Source of the DNA: UBA9676 sp035532275
GTDB taxonomy: Bacteria > Actinomycetota > Actinomycetes > Streptosporangiales > Streptosporangiaceae
Assembly: GCA_035532275.1 (NCBI GenBank)
Contig: DATKRG010000196.1
Location: forward strand, 29,229-93,228
Direction: 5' to 3'
DNA: 64,000 nt
The notes under the pieces are model-generated. The model was not told where the DNA came from. It did no database searches and saw nothing but the letters and a program-made list of their open reading frames with translations. The translations under genes were made by a program, and so were the position numbers. Positions 23,779 through 31,893 of the stretch are shown piece by piece. Position 1 is the first letter of the stretch. Each line of letters starts with the position of its first letter.

Positions 23779-24495
23779 TCAGGCACATGGGAGAGGATCT
23801 GGCGCAGCGGCAGGGCGAGGGCCATCCGGTCCTCGCCCTGCCGCCTGTCCGGGCCCGGGACCCGGCGCCGCGCCCAGGCCTGACCGTGGCCGGCACGGTA
23901 ACTGCCGCCTGGCGAGCATGGCGCGCTTCGCCCCCTGCCCGCATCCGGGAAGATCTGAGGTGTCAAGGATCTCGAAGCCGGCCGGGAGCAGGCAGGCCGG
24001 CTCGCCCGGGGCCAGGCACCACTGGGGACACAGCCCCGGCCGGGCATGCCGCGCCGCCTGCGTGAACGCCTCCCAGGCGATCAGGCCGCCCGGGGCCACC
24101 CCGGTCACGGCGGCGGCGAAGACCGCCCGGTCCCAGTACCCGGTGCACAGCACCAGCGCGTAGCGGCCGGGCTCTGGCCGCCACTGCGCCAGGTCGGCGT
24201 GCACGAGGGTGATCAGCTCCCGTACCCCCCGGCGCTGCGCCTCCTGGCCGAGCAGATCCAGCGCGGTGTCGGCGATGTCGACCGCCGTGACCCGGCGCCC
24301 GGCCGCGGCGGCCATCAGCGCCGCCCCGGACAGCCCGCTCGCGAGCTCGGCCACCGGCCCGTCCGGGAGCGCCGCTGACAGTGCGCGCACCGCGAGCGGA
24401 TGAGGGCTGAAGGATGCCCCGAACCCCTCCCCGTACCGGGCGTTCCAGCGCTGCCGGTCCGGGTGGCCGGCCAGGTCCGCCTGCGAGTCCCGCAC
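23779..24495 (-). CDS. Class I SAM-dependent methyltransferase
   Basis: 238 residues. WNARYGEGFGASFSPHPLAV is the start typical of actinobacterial tellurite-resistance/ubiE-like methyltransferases; the SAM site is VAELASGLSGAALMAAAAGRRVTAVDIADTA, followed by VLCTGYWDRAVF in place of motif IV. The glycine-rich motif I is altered (ELASGLSG, usual D/E-x-G-x-G-x-G). The C-terminal 30 residues are Pro/Gly/Ala-rich. GTG at 24495 follows TAGCCT by six bases, so the mRNA is likely leaderless. Substrate unknown. Confidence 0.78.
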   Translation of the reverse strand: MRDSQADLAGHPDRQRWNARYGEGFGASFSPHPLAVRALSAALPDGPVAELASGLSGAALMAAAAGRRVTAVDIADTALDLLGQEAQRRGVRELITLVHADLAQWRPEPGRYALVLCTGYWDRAVFAAAVTGVAPGGLIAWEAFTQAARHARPGLCPQWCLAPGEPACLLPAGFEILDTSDLPGCGQGAKRAMLARRQLPCRPRSGLGAAPGPGPGQAAGRGPDGPRPAAAPDPLPCA

Positions 24496-24553
24496 GCCAC
24501 CAGGCTAGTGCGCTGAGCAGAGCGGAGGGCCGCCGCCGCCAGCGTGCTGACCC

Positions 24554-25234
24554 CTACCGAACCCCATCCGCGCTGGTGCAGCGGTGGGCTATGCCGCGCC
24601 AAACGTGCTTGAACGGCTCACCCGTCTCGCGATGCGGGATCTGGACCGGGCCGAGATGCAGCTCCCGCCATCCCCCTAGGAGCTCGCGCAGGTAGGCCTC
24701 GGAGAAGAAGTGCATCGTCTGGCCCGACTCCTCGGCCACATAATCCGGCTCAAGCTCGCGCGCGGGCTGCCAGCCAGCGCGCAGCGGCCGGTCCTCCAGC
24801 GCGTTGACGTGGAACAAGAACAGCCCGCCCGGGCGGACAAGCCGCCCAACCTCCGCGAAGACCGCACGGGTAACACCATCAGGAAACATGTGCATGGCGA
24901 CGTTGGACATGACCGCATCGAAGCATCCATCGGTGAAGGGAAGCCGCTGAGTCATGTCGGCCACCACAAACCTGACCATCGAGCCGAACCTGGCTTGCGC
25001 CTGTTCAATCGCCTCGCCAGACAGATCGACCGCCGTGACCGAGTAACCCTCACCAGCTAGCCGCGCCGCGTCGTTGCCGGTTCCGCATCCCAGCTCAAGG
25101 ATGGTGCGTACGCCCGCCTCCCGGAGCGGGACCAGGAACGGCCCGGTCCACAAGACGCCCCAGTCGAGATCATTGCCAGACTCCCGCCGCTGCCGGAAGA
25201 ACTGATCCCAGAACTCAGCACCCGCATAGGTCAC
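24554..25234 (-). CDS. Class I SAM-dependent methyltransferase
   Basis: 226 residues with a complete Methyltransf_11-type core: TILELGCGTGNDAARLAGEGYSV (motif I), AVDLSGEAIEQA, VADMTQRLPFTDGCFDAVMSNVAMHMF and VGRLVRPGGLFLFHVN. Small-molecule methyltransferase; substrate unknown. GTG at 25234 is preceded by TAACGT and six bases, so again a leaderless start. Separate transcription unit from the methyltransferase downstream because each has its own promoter-like hexamer. Confidence 0.85.
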   Translation of the reverse strand: MTYAGAEFWDQFFRQRRESGNDLDWGVLWTGPFLVPLREAGVRTILELGCGTGNDAARLAGEGYSVTAVDLSGEAIEQAQARFGSMVRFVVADMTQRLPFTDGCFDAVMSNVAMHMFPDGVTRAVFAEVGRLVRPGGLFLFHVNALEDRPLRAGWQPARELEPDYVAEESGQTMHFFSEAYLRELLGGWRELHLGPVQIPHRETGEPFKHVWRGIAHRCTSADGVR

Positions 25235-25340
25235 TTCGCCACGTTATGCCAGTCACACCCAGGTACTGAGCCCGTTCGCCGAGGGCATCACCGCCCCCAG
25301 AGCGTCGGTTAGCTGGCACAATCCACTATTTGCCCAACTC

Positions 25341-25358
25341 ATAGCTCAAGTGAGCTAT
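25341..25358. promoter_or_regulatory. Palindrome upstream of the lysozyme-like gene
   Basis: ATAGCTCA and TGAGCTAT arms with a two-base centre, inside an AT-richer stretch; CTATTTG occurs as a direct repeat on both sides. Could be an operator for a dimeric regulator. Confidence 0.5.
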
Positions 25359-25380
25359 TTGTCCTGATTCTTCTGCAACG

Positions 25381-25432
25381 CGCCGAACGTCCTGACATGC
25401 TGCCCCCTGGGAGCGGGAGTCAGGCCCCGGCG
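25381..25432 (+). ncRNA. Possible structured leader RNA
   Basis: Three nested helices can be drawn: CGCCG/CGGCG (25381-25385, 25428-25432), CCTGAC/GTCAGG (25391-25396, 25419-25424) and GCT..CCC/GGG-AGC at the tip (25399-25414). It ends 55 bases before the start of a secreted cell-wall-type protein. It does not match a riboswitch I can name; c-di-AMP control of wall hydrolases makes that class the first to test. Confidence 0.35.
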
Positions 25433-25486
25433 AGAGGCGCACGACGCGCCGCGTAGCTGGGCGTGGATCCGGCGTAAGGCAGGTTC

Positions 25487-26290
25487 GTGAGCTCAGCATC
25501 CGCGCACAACAGGAAGCGAAAGATCAGGAGGAGGGGCCGGCACGCGGCTCCGTCACAGGTACAGAAGGTCGCCAGGCGGGCCGGCCGGGCCGCCCCGGCG
25601 GTTGCGGTCATCGGCGCGCTCTCGGCCATGCCGCAGATCCATCACTTCCTCACGCCGGCCACGCCGGCCGCTGCCGCCGGCCATCAGCTGGCCGATCACC
25701 GCGCCGTCCCCGGCCTGGCCATGAGCGCCTCTGCCGGGCTGCCGGTGTCGGTCTCGCACGCCGCCGCGCACCACAGCGGGCACGCCAGGGCCACCCATCC
25801 CAGCACCCGCGCCAGCACCACCGCCCACCGCCACCACCGCGCCAGGCACCACGCCAGCGCCGCCGGGCACGCGACCCTGACCTGCTCGGGCACCGCCGGG
25901 ATGCTCCCCGCCAACTACGCCGCGATCGTGAGCTACCTCACCGCTCACGGGTACACCGGCATCGCGGCGTCAGGCATCGCCGGCAACATCTACCAGGAGT
26001 CGGGCGGCAACCCCGAGTCGGTCGGATCCGGTGGCGGCGGCCTCATCGGGTGGACGCCGCTGCCCGGCGGGTTCGTCACCAGCAACCCCTCCGCCGACCT
26101 GCAGACGCAGCTGGCCGCCATCCTCACCTTCAACCAGCAGTGGTCGCAGTACATCCCGGCCCTGAACGCGGCCACCACCGCGACCGCGGCCGCCGACATC
26201 TACATGAACGACTTCGAGCGCCCGGGTATCCCTGCGGCCTACAACCGCGAGGCGGCCGCCAGCGCGGTAGCCGCTGCCTGCGGACTGTGA
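25487..26290 (+). CDS. Secreted protein with phage-tail-lysozyme-like domain
   Basis: 267 residues. Very basic N-terminus (NRKRKIRRRGRHAAPS) and hydrophobic stretch to about residue 64 act as an export signal; a long His/Ser/Thr/Ala-rich linker follows (about 65-128). The C-terminal 135 residues are a phage_lysozyme2-type domain: AAIVSYLTAHGYTGIAASGIAGNIYQESGGNPESV (catalytic Glu in QESGG), GLIGWTPL, DLQTQLAAI and a final NDFERPGIPAAYNREAAA. Such domains cleave peptidoglycan. Starts at GTG 25487; a long leader with a palindrome and a possible RNA hairpin precedes it. Confidence 0.8.
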   Translation: MSSASAHNRKRKIRRRGRHAAPSQVQKVARRAGRAAPAVAVIGALSAMPQIHHFLTPATPAAAAGHQLADHRAVPGLAMSASAGLPVSVSHAAAHHSGHARATHPSTRASTTAHRHHRARHHASAAGHATLTCSGTAGMLPANYAAIVSYLTAHGYTGIAASGIAGNIYQESGGNPESVGSGGGGLIGWTPLPGGFVTSNPSADLQTQLAAILTFNQQWSQYIPALNAATTATAAADIYMNDFERPGIPAAYNREAAASAVAAACGL

Positions 26291-26319
26291 CCGCGGGCCG
26301 CGAGCGCTCCCGCAGCCGG

Positions 26320-27228
26320 TTACCGGGGCGAGCCTGGCGCCATCCCGGCCAGGTCGAGCAGGTCATCGGCGATGTCGCCGAACCGGCCGGTGATGAGCGT
26401 CAGGTGCCCATCGGCGGGCAGCAGGTGCACCCGCGCGGCGGCCAGCTCCGAGCCGAGCCAGGAACCGTGACCGGCCGGGACCATCCGGTCCTGGCCGCCC
26501 TGCCAGACCGCGGTCGGCACGCTGTTCCCCGCTGCCAGCTCGAACCCCCAGTCGGCGACGAAGGCCAGGTCGTCGTCGCGCCAGCCGGCCACCCCGCTGC
26601 TCAGCGCCGCCCGGGACGAGGCGGCCAGGTAGTCGGCGAACTCCTCGGTGAGCACGGCCGTGTCAGCCTCGTCGACCAGACCACCGAGGGAGGCCGCGAC
26701 CTCGGGCCCGGTGATCTCCCGGAGTTCGTTCTCGGCCACGGCCAGGAAGCCGGTGAGTGCGGCTTCGCCTTCCTGCGCCGCCGCGAACTCGGCCAGGTTC
26801 TCCTCTGCCATGCCCGCCAGCCAGTCCAGGCCCTCGGCCCCGTAAGGCGCCACCCCGGCCACCGAGGCGGCTGCCAGGCACCGGTCCGGCAGCAGCGCGG
26901 CGCAGGCCAGCGCGTGCGGCCCACCACCGGACCAGCCCGCGGTCACGAACCGCTCCACCTCGAGATGATCGAGCACCGCGGCGACGTCCGCGGCGCAGTC
27001 GGCGACCCGCCTGCCCGGCATGGGCGTTGAGCCGCCGTAACCGGGCCGGGAGTACATGACGGTGCGCAGCCCGCGGGCCGTTGCCTGCTCGGTCACTGGC
27101 GGGGGCGCCACCAGGCCGCCGGGTGTCCCGGCGTGGTAAAGCAGCGGCAGCCCGTCGCCGGGCCCGTCGACCAGGACATCAAGCTGCCGGTCATCCGGCG
27201 TCCGCACGATCAGCCGTGTCTGCGACAT
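26320..27228 (-). CDS. Alpha/beta hydrolase
   Basis: 302 residues with a complete triad: LLYHAGTPGG oxyanion region, RGLRTVMYSRPGYGGS, the nucleophile elbow AGWSGGGPHALA (Ser), VWQGGQDRMVP (Asp) and LLPADGHLTL (His). A Glu/Ala-rich lid (about 130-215) covers the site. ATG at 27228 with TAGGCT seven bases upstream suggests a leaderless mRNA. Substrate unknown; no operon partner. Confidence 0.85.
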   Translation of the reverse strand: MSQTRLIVRTPDDRQLDVLVDGPGDGLPLLYHAGTPGGLVAPPPVTEQATARGLRTVMYSRPGYGGSTPMPGRRVADCAADVAAVLDHLEVERFVTAGWSGGGPHALACAALLPDRCLAAASVAGVAPYGAEGLDWLAGMAEENLAEFAAAQEGEAALTGFLAVAENELREITGPEVAASLGGLVDEADTAVLTEEFADYLAASSRAALSSGVAGWRDDDLAFVADWGFELAAGNSVPTAVWQGGQDRMVPAGHGSWLGSELAAARVHLLPADGHLTLITGRFGDIADDLLDLAGMAPGSPR

Positions 27229-27528
27229 GAGCCCGAGCCTAACCCCAGGCGATCACGATCCCCCGGACCCCACCCATGCGCCCGGACTGCTGCTCTCTTG
27301 ATCGCGGACGACCCCTGCGCTATCGGTCGACGCAGCAAGATGGAACCCGAAGCTGACCGACCACACCCCGGGCCTGACCGCAGGCTCACAGCGGACGCGT
27401 GGCCCGTAAGCCGGAAAGGCTGGCTATGGCGACGGTTGATCCTGACCCACTTGCCCATTGGTACCTCCCGCAGTGGGTGTACGACGGGTTGATATGCCCT
27501 ATTGCCTGGGCGACCCGGGTGAGCGCGC
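27229..27528. other. Intergenic stretch without a supported gene
   Basis: 300 bases between the hydrolase and a broken methyltransferase gene. A short rightward frame from 27426 (MATVDPDPLAHWYLPQWVYD) looks protein-like but runs into the antisense of the pseudogene and has no family I know. Confidence 0.35.
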
Positions 27529-28203
27529 TCACATCCGTGCCCCTGGGATGCGGGCGACTCCGCCGTAGATGTCGGCGGCCTGGCCGGCCGCAGGAGCGAT
27601 GGCGGGCCGCCACTCGCTGACCGGGACCACGCCCGGTGGCACCAGCGGCAGCCCGCCGAACAGGCCCGTGACGTGGGAGTGGGTGCGGGTCGTCGGTGTC
27701 GGGGATGAAATGCAAGATCGCCAGCAGCAGGATCGCGGCAGGCTGGGTGAAGTCGAGGGTCTTGGCGGCCTGGGCGCAGATGGCCGCGGTGTCACGCAGG
27801 TCCGCGTCGAGATAGTCACAGGCACCGCCTGGGTGCTGGTCAGCAGCGCCCGGGCGTGGACCAGGACCAGCGGGTCGTTGTCCACGTAGACGATCCGGGC
27901 TTCGGGGGTGATGGCCTGCGCGACCTGGTGGGTGCTGCCGGGTGCTGGCAGGCCGGTCCCGATGTCCAGGAACTGCCGGATCCCGCGCTCGGCGGCTAAG
28001 TAGCGGACTACCCGGGACAGGAACGCCCGGTTCGCCCGCGCCCCAGCCACCACCTGCGGACGCCACCGGATCACCTCCTCAGCCGCCTGCCGGTCAGCCA
28101 GGTAATGGTCCTTGCCACCCAGCCAGTACGCATACACCCGGGCCGGATGCGCCACCAACGGATCGAACCGCGGACCCGGATCGGCAGGGTGAAGCTCTGA
28201 CAT
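27529..28203 (-). pseudogene. S-adenosyl methyltransferase (DUF574) with frameshift and deletion
   Basis: The N-terminus is a good member of the DUF574/PF04672 family: FDPLVAHPARVYAYWLGGKD, HYLADRQAAEEVIRWRPQ, RANRAFLSRVVRYLAAERGIRQFLDIGTGLP (SAM site), ARIVYVDNDPLVLVHARALL. After STQ, near base 27830, homology jumps to the neighbouring frame (GACDYLDADLRDTAAICAQA, then LDFTQPAAILLLAILHFIPD) and after DTDDPH, near 27680, back to the first frame with only the C-terminus (GLFGGLPLVPPGVVPVSEWR). The roughly 60-80 residues that normally lie between are missing. A single-base slip plus a deletion explain this, and the product cannot be a normal enzyme. Confidence 0.75.
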
Positions 28204-28354
28204 CCATGCGGGCACGCCCTTGGCTGGAGCATGCTGGGTGGCGTCATCGCGGTGGGCCGGCTGCATCAGCGCCGCCCCGGGCAGTTGTGTCGCTTCATGT
28301 TGCGACGGTAAGACTGAGAAAGCAGCCATCTCAATCCTGTTGCTTGATGTTGCG

Positions 28355-29203
28355 TCAAGTCACATGGGCGGGCAGCTCGCCGAGTGCCTGCATGATCAGC
28401 TGGCGGGCGTCCGGGCCGGTGACCGCCGAGCTGCTGAGGAGGTCGAACTTCTTGGCGTAGACGGTGATCTCGCGCGGCTGAGTGATGGTGATCTCCGCGG
28501 AGACGATCTCAACCTGCACCATGTCATCGTCAAAGATCCAGAAGCCGGATGAGGCCGTCGTGTGGCGCTCAGCCCTGCTTGGGATGATGCCCAGGCTGAC
28601 TCGCGGGAGGCTCATCAGCGTCATCAGGCGGTCAAGCTGGCCCGCCATTGTGTCGAGACCGCCGATGCGGGTCCGCAGGGCCTGTTCCTCCAGGACGACG
28701 GCGAAGCGGCGGGCTCCCGCGTACAGCAACCGCTGCCGCTCCAGCCGGGTAGCCACGGCCTGGTCCAGGTCGTCCGGGATGTCGTGGAAGTCGATGACCG
28801 AGGCCATGATGGCGGTGGCGTACTCGGCTGTCTGGAACAGGCCGGGGATCAGGCTCGGCTCGTAGATCCGGAAGAGCCTCGTTCGTTCATAGGCCGGCGT
28901 CCTGGCCTTCTGCGGCCTGCGCAGGCCCGCCCGCGTTTGCCTGCGCCACTCGACGTACATGCTCTCGATGTTGCGCGCGGTGGTGATCAGATCGGCAATC
29001 TCACCCTCGGCGTGACAGAGGCGGCACCACTCCCGGATGTCCTGGTCTGAAGGATGCTGCTTGCCGTTCTCAAGCTTGGACACCTTGGTGAAATGCCAGC
29101 CGGCCCGGGCGGCCAGTTCACGCCCGGACAGGCTGGCATCGTTGCGGATCTCGCGCATCCGCGCACCCAGCGCCTCTTTGGCCTGCTGAACCTGCTTAGG
29201 CAC
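28355..29203 (-). CDS. XRE-family regulator with DUF5753 domain
   Basis: 282 residues. Helix-turn-helix ARMREIRNDASLSGRELAARAGWHFTKVSKLENGKQHPS at about 13-51, then a C-terminal DUF5753 domain (about 105-275: LFRIYEPSLIPGLFQTAEYATAIM, RLERQRLLYAGARRFAVVLEEQALRTRIG, MLMSLPRVSLGIIPSRAERH-like, FWIFDDDMVQVEIVSAEITI). Found in very many copies in filamentous actinomycetes, normally paired with a small DUF397 or DUF6879 protein, as here. Proposed roles include development and toxin-antitoxin-like control. GTG start at 29203. Confidence 0.9.
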   Translation of the reverse strand: MPKQVQQAKEALGARMREIRNDASLSGRELAARAGWHFTKVSKLENGKQHPSDQDIREWCRLCHAEGEIADLITTARNIESMYVEWRRQTRAGLRRPQKARTPAYERTRLFRIYEPSLIPGLFQTAEYATAIMASVIDFHDIPDDLDQAVATRLERQRLLYAGARRFAVVLEEQALRTRIGGLDTMAGQLDRLMTLMSLPRVSLGIIPSRAERHTTASSGFWIFDDDMVQVEIVSAEITITQPREITVYAKKFDLLSSSAVTGPDARQLIMQALGELPAHVT

Positions 29204-29214
29204 GACGGGCCTGG

Positions 29215-29745
29215 TTAGGCGAGCTGGTACTGGCTGTGTGGGATCGCCACCGCCCAGGCAGCCTCGAACGCCGACTCACAGAGTCGTACGGTACCGGGGT
29301 CGGTGACCAGTTCGTGGCCTGCTGAACGGCCATCCCCGGTGAAGTGATTGAAGACCACGCGCTCACGATCGAACAGCCAGAAGTCATTGCCGGGCAGCGC
29401 GATCGATGATGCCAGGCGGCGCGGCAGCCAGCGAACGTCTTCTCCGGCTTCGATGTTCTGGCCCGTACCCGCGTGCGAGAAACGGATGTAGTCGCTGACC
29501 GGCTCGCAGACAATCCGCGCACGCCTGACCTGCCGGCCAGCGCCAGTGACCGACCGCATCAGGTCGAGCCAGTGACGGCGTTCAGCCGCTTCGGCTTCAT
29601 GGTCGCGGCGGCCTGTGGCCATGAACCGCGCGAGCCGTTGCTTCTCGTCATCCACGCCGTAGCAGTCCCGCATCTCCAGGTGCCAGGCCGAGCGCTGGAA
29701 CGACCTGAAGAGATCAGACCATTGCTCGTCAGTCAGCGGCTCCAC
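29215..29745 (-). CDS. DUF6879 family protein
   Basis: 176 residues. TDEQWSDLFRSFQRSAWHLEMRDCY at the N-terminus, RRARIVCEPVSDYIRFSH and NDFWLFDRERVVFNHFTGDG in the middle are the hallmarks of this actinomycete family of unknown function, nearly always beside an XRE-DUF5753 gene, which here begins 11 bases downstream. It overlaps the previous small gene by 17 bases, so the three are one transcription unit. Confidence 0.85.
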   Translation of the reverse strand: MEPLTDEQWSDLFRSFQRSAWHLEMRDCYGVDDEKQRLARFMATGRRDHEAEAAERRHWLDLMRSVTGAGRQVRRARIVCEPVSDYIRFSHAGTGQNIEAGEDVRWLPRRLASSIALPGNDFWLFDRERVVFNHFTGDGRSAGHELVTDPGTVRLCESAFEAAWAVAIPHSQYQLA

Positions 29746-29956
29746 GGTCCTCCTCCGGCAGATACTGCATCAGGGCCTTGGGCACGGCGATGACTGCCTC
29801 GTCGTCGGGGAGTCTGAGCCCGGCTAAGGTCTCCGCGTCTATGATCTTCCAGCCCTGGAGCACGTAGACCTCCTTGCCGAACATGGTCTCGGGGGTGCCG
29901 AACAGCGTGGGCGAGTTGCCGGCTTCGGTGACCTTGCCCAGCAGATGTAGCTTCAC
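29729..29956 (-). CDS. Small protein of unknown function, first gene of the XRE unit
   Basis: 75 residues: KLHLLGKVTEAGNSPTLFGT, then FGKEVYVLQGWKI and LPDDEAVIAVPKALMQYLPE. Beta-rich, no membrane segment. GTG at 29956 follows AGGAGC by seven bases, which excludes the in-frame TTG at 30028. Small proteins of this kind sit before DUF6879 genes elsewhere; function unknown. Confidence 0.7.
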   Translation of the reverse strand: MKLHLLGKVTEAGNSPTLFGTPETMFGKEVYVLQGWKIIDAETLAGLRLPDDEAVIAVPKALMQYLPEEDRGAAD

Positions 29957-30105
29957 GATGTTGCTCCTAATGCGAAGTAGCGGGTAGTTGCGCAGTTCGA
30001 TCCTCGGGCCGCCCAGAAGCAGTGTCAAGAGGACCCGGAGCGAGCCTGGCGGTGAGATGTCAGTAGCGCACAGCGGAACGCGGCGCGGGGAGCGGGCCGG
30101 TCCTT

Positions 30106-30261
30106 ATGATCTGGTTTGTGAGTGGCGACGGCGGAACTGACGGTAACGCAGGGATCGATACGAGCATCCCGAACGTGGCCCGGGTGTATGACTACTTGCT
30201 CGGCGGGACGGACAACTACCCCGCCGACCGGGCACTGGGCGATCATCTTCGGCCGCGCGTG
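30106..30261 (+). pseudogene. 5' fragment of a second S-adenosyl methyltransferase (DUF574)
   Basis: From ATG 30106 or GTG 30118 the frame reads IDTSIPNVARVYDYLLGGTD, then NYPADRALGDHL, the unmistakable N-terminus of the DUF574/PF04672 family, and then runs without homology into the antisense of the next gene. About 45 of the roughly 270 codons remain. The break coincides with the 3' end of the damaged MBL-fold gene (stop at 30262), so one deletion may have hit both. Confidence 0.75.
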
Positions 30262-30924
30262 CTAGCCGCGCGCCAGCTCGGCGGTGAGGGCGGGCCAGAC
30301 CACCGGGTCGTGGCCGGGGACGAGCCGGTAGCCGCGGTCGGCGGCGATCCGCTTGAGCTTGCGGATCTGCGCGATGCTCACCTCGGGGCCAGCCCCGATC
30401 CGCCCGCCCACGGCAACCTCCCGCTCGACGTTCTCGGTGAGGTCGGCGGCATCGAACCGCGGGTCGTCGAAGTCGACCCGGAAGATGCCGTTGTCCTCCG
30501 GGGCGGGTGGGGCCGACATCCCGTAGTCGAGCTCGGCCCGCTGGATGTGCACGGGCACCCGGCCGGCGAAATGCTTGAGCCCGCCCGCGTGGTCGTTATG
30601 CAGATGGCTGACGGCCACCGCCGCGATGTCGGCCAGGTCCACTCCCGCCCCCGCCAAAGCCTCTTCGAGTGGCTCTCCCGGACCGGGCAGGACCGGCTGG
30701 ATGACGGGATCGCCGTGGAACCGGCGGCGCAGCGCGGGGTCGGTGACGAGCGCCGCGTTGAACCCGGTGTCGAGCAGCAGCCAGCCGCCGTCGCATTCCA
30801 GCAGCACTGCGGGCACCGGCTCGCGCAGGCGTTCGGAGTCCGGCGCGCCCTCCACCGACACCGACTTGGGCAGATCTTCCCAGCCCAGCGTGAGCAGCAC
30901 GATCCGGCGCACCCCAGCAGCCAT
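30262..30924 (-). CDS. MBL-fold (lactonase-like) protein with internal deletion
   Basis: 220 residues. N-acyl-homoserine-lactonase-like branch: VLLECDGGWLLLDTGFN, AVAVSHLHNDHAGGLKHFAG (HxHxDH metal motif), VHIQRAELDYG and the C-terminal RGYRLVPGHDPVVWPAL. After FRVDFDDPRFD the chain jumps straight to AADLTENV, whereas relatives have about 45 residues here, including the TxGHTPGH metal-binding His. The ends of the gap both read FD, so an in-frame deletion is likely. One of the metal ligands is therefore gone and the protein is probably inactive, though its frame is open. Confidence 0.75.
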   Translation of the reverse strand: MAAGVRRIVLLTLGWEDLPKSVSVEGAPDSERLREPVPAVLLECDGGWLLLDTGFNAALVTDPALRRRFHGDPVIQPVLPGPGEPLEEALAGAGVDLADIAAVAVSHLHNDHAGGLKHFAGRVPVHIQRAELDYGMSAPPAPEDNGIFRVDFDDPRFDAADLTENVEREVAVGGRIGAGPEVSIAQIRKLKRIAADRGYRLVPGHDPVVWPALTAELARG

Positions 30925-31220
30925 GAACCCTCCTCCACTGCGCCCGGCTGTCCTAACGTCTCACGGACAGGGCAACAGGTTGAGTGAGTTCGCATGGATG
31001 CATGGATGACGGCGCGGGCTGCCGCGACGCCACGGCGCCAGGGGTCTCGCCTCCCGGCCCAGGCCGACCCGACGTCCGCCGTCTGCCGTCGGAGGCGGTC
31101 ACCAGTCGCCTCCCACGGCCCGTGACGACGGAACCCTAGGCGCGTCTCACCATGTGGTGAGCATGGGCCCAGATAACAGGCGCCGTGTCACACCGGGAGA
31201 CGCGTTGTGTATACGGCGTG
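30925..31220. other. Intergenic stretch without a recognised gene
   Basis: 296 bases, upstream of the leftward MBL-fold gene and past the end of the SRPBCC gene. It should contain the former's promoter. CACCATGTGGTGAG at 31148-31161 is a short dyad (CACCA/TGGTG). Nothing else stands out. Confidence 0.4.
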
Positions 31221-31775
31221 TTAACTCTGTTCCTCACCGGCCGGAGCTGACGCGATCTCCGGTGCGGGCACGGTCTCAGCCGCGGGCACGGTCTCAGCCG
31301 CAGGCACGGCGACCTGCCCGGCCGCGATCGTCTCCGCGATGCGCCGCAGCAGCGACCGTACGGTGGCGTCCGCCGCCCGGTGCAGCAGCACCCGGTCCAG
31401 GCCCGCGCCGACCGCGGCGAGCGGCGGCCGGTAGGCGCCTGCCAGCGCGAGCTGGCAGGCGCTGTCCCCAGCCGGCATCAGCACGATGTTGGCGTCGAGC
31501 ACCGGGAACAGCCGTCCCATGACTCCCGTGGCCTCCCAGCGCAGGGTCAGCGTCAGGCTGCCGCCCCGGTCCACCGGCTCCAGCAGCAGGACCCTGACCA
31601 GCTTGGACGCCCCCATAGCGTCGCCGAACGGCCCTACCCGGGCCAGGCCGGCCAGCCCCTCGGCATAGGCGTCACCGGAGGCGTCGGTGAGCCAGCCGCC
31701 GCGGGTCAGCTTCACCAGTCCAGCCCGGGCGGCCGGGAAGCTGGCGTCCAGCGTGACCTCATGGCCGACGAACAT
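31221..31775 (-). CDS. SRPBCC-like (START-fold) protein
   Basis: 184 residues. FVGHEVTLDASFPAARAGLVKL at the start, LTLTLRWEATGVMGRLFPVLDANIVLMPAG and a long C-terminal helix (LDRVLLHRAADATVRSLLRRIAETI) fit the SRPBCC/Bet v1-like fold that binds lipids or polyketides. The tail has a repeated AAETVPA block coded by short direct repeats near 31270-31310. ATG 31775 has AAGGA at seven bases. Divergent from the potassium transporter gene. Ligand unknown. Confidence 0.65.
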   Translation of the reverse strand: MFVGHEVTLDASFPAARAGLVKLTRGGWLTDASGDAYAEGLAGLARVGPFGDAMGASKLVRVLLLEPVDRGGSLTLTLRWEATGVMGRLFPVLDANIVLMPAGDSACQLALAGAYRPPLAAVGAGLDRVLLHRAADATVRSLLRRIAETIAAGQVAVPAAETVPAAETVPAPEIASAPAGEEQS

Positions 31776-31857
31776 GGGTTCCTTGATCCCACCTCGCGGC
31801 CGGGCGGTGGGAGGGACGAAAGTCCCCTTCAGAGCGGCAATCGTCACCCGTCACCGA

Positions 31858-31887
31858 TTTACGGCCCGCACCCAGCGGGCCTACTAT
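31858..31887 (+). promoter_or_regulatory. Promoter of the KimA-like gene (leaderless)
   Basis: TTTACG (31858-31863), 18 bases, TACTAT (31882-31887), six bases, then the GTG start at 31894. The best SigA-like promoter in the window; the transcript should begin at the start codon. Confidence 0.65.
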
Positions 31888-31893
31888 GCGCTC

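Noticed and set aside
27529..28203. Intact methyltransferase gene
   Set aside because: An open frame exists, but the middle third is in the wrong frame and a block of conserved residues is missing.
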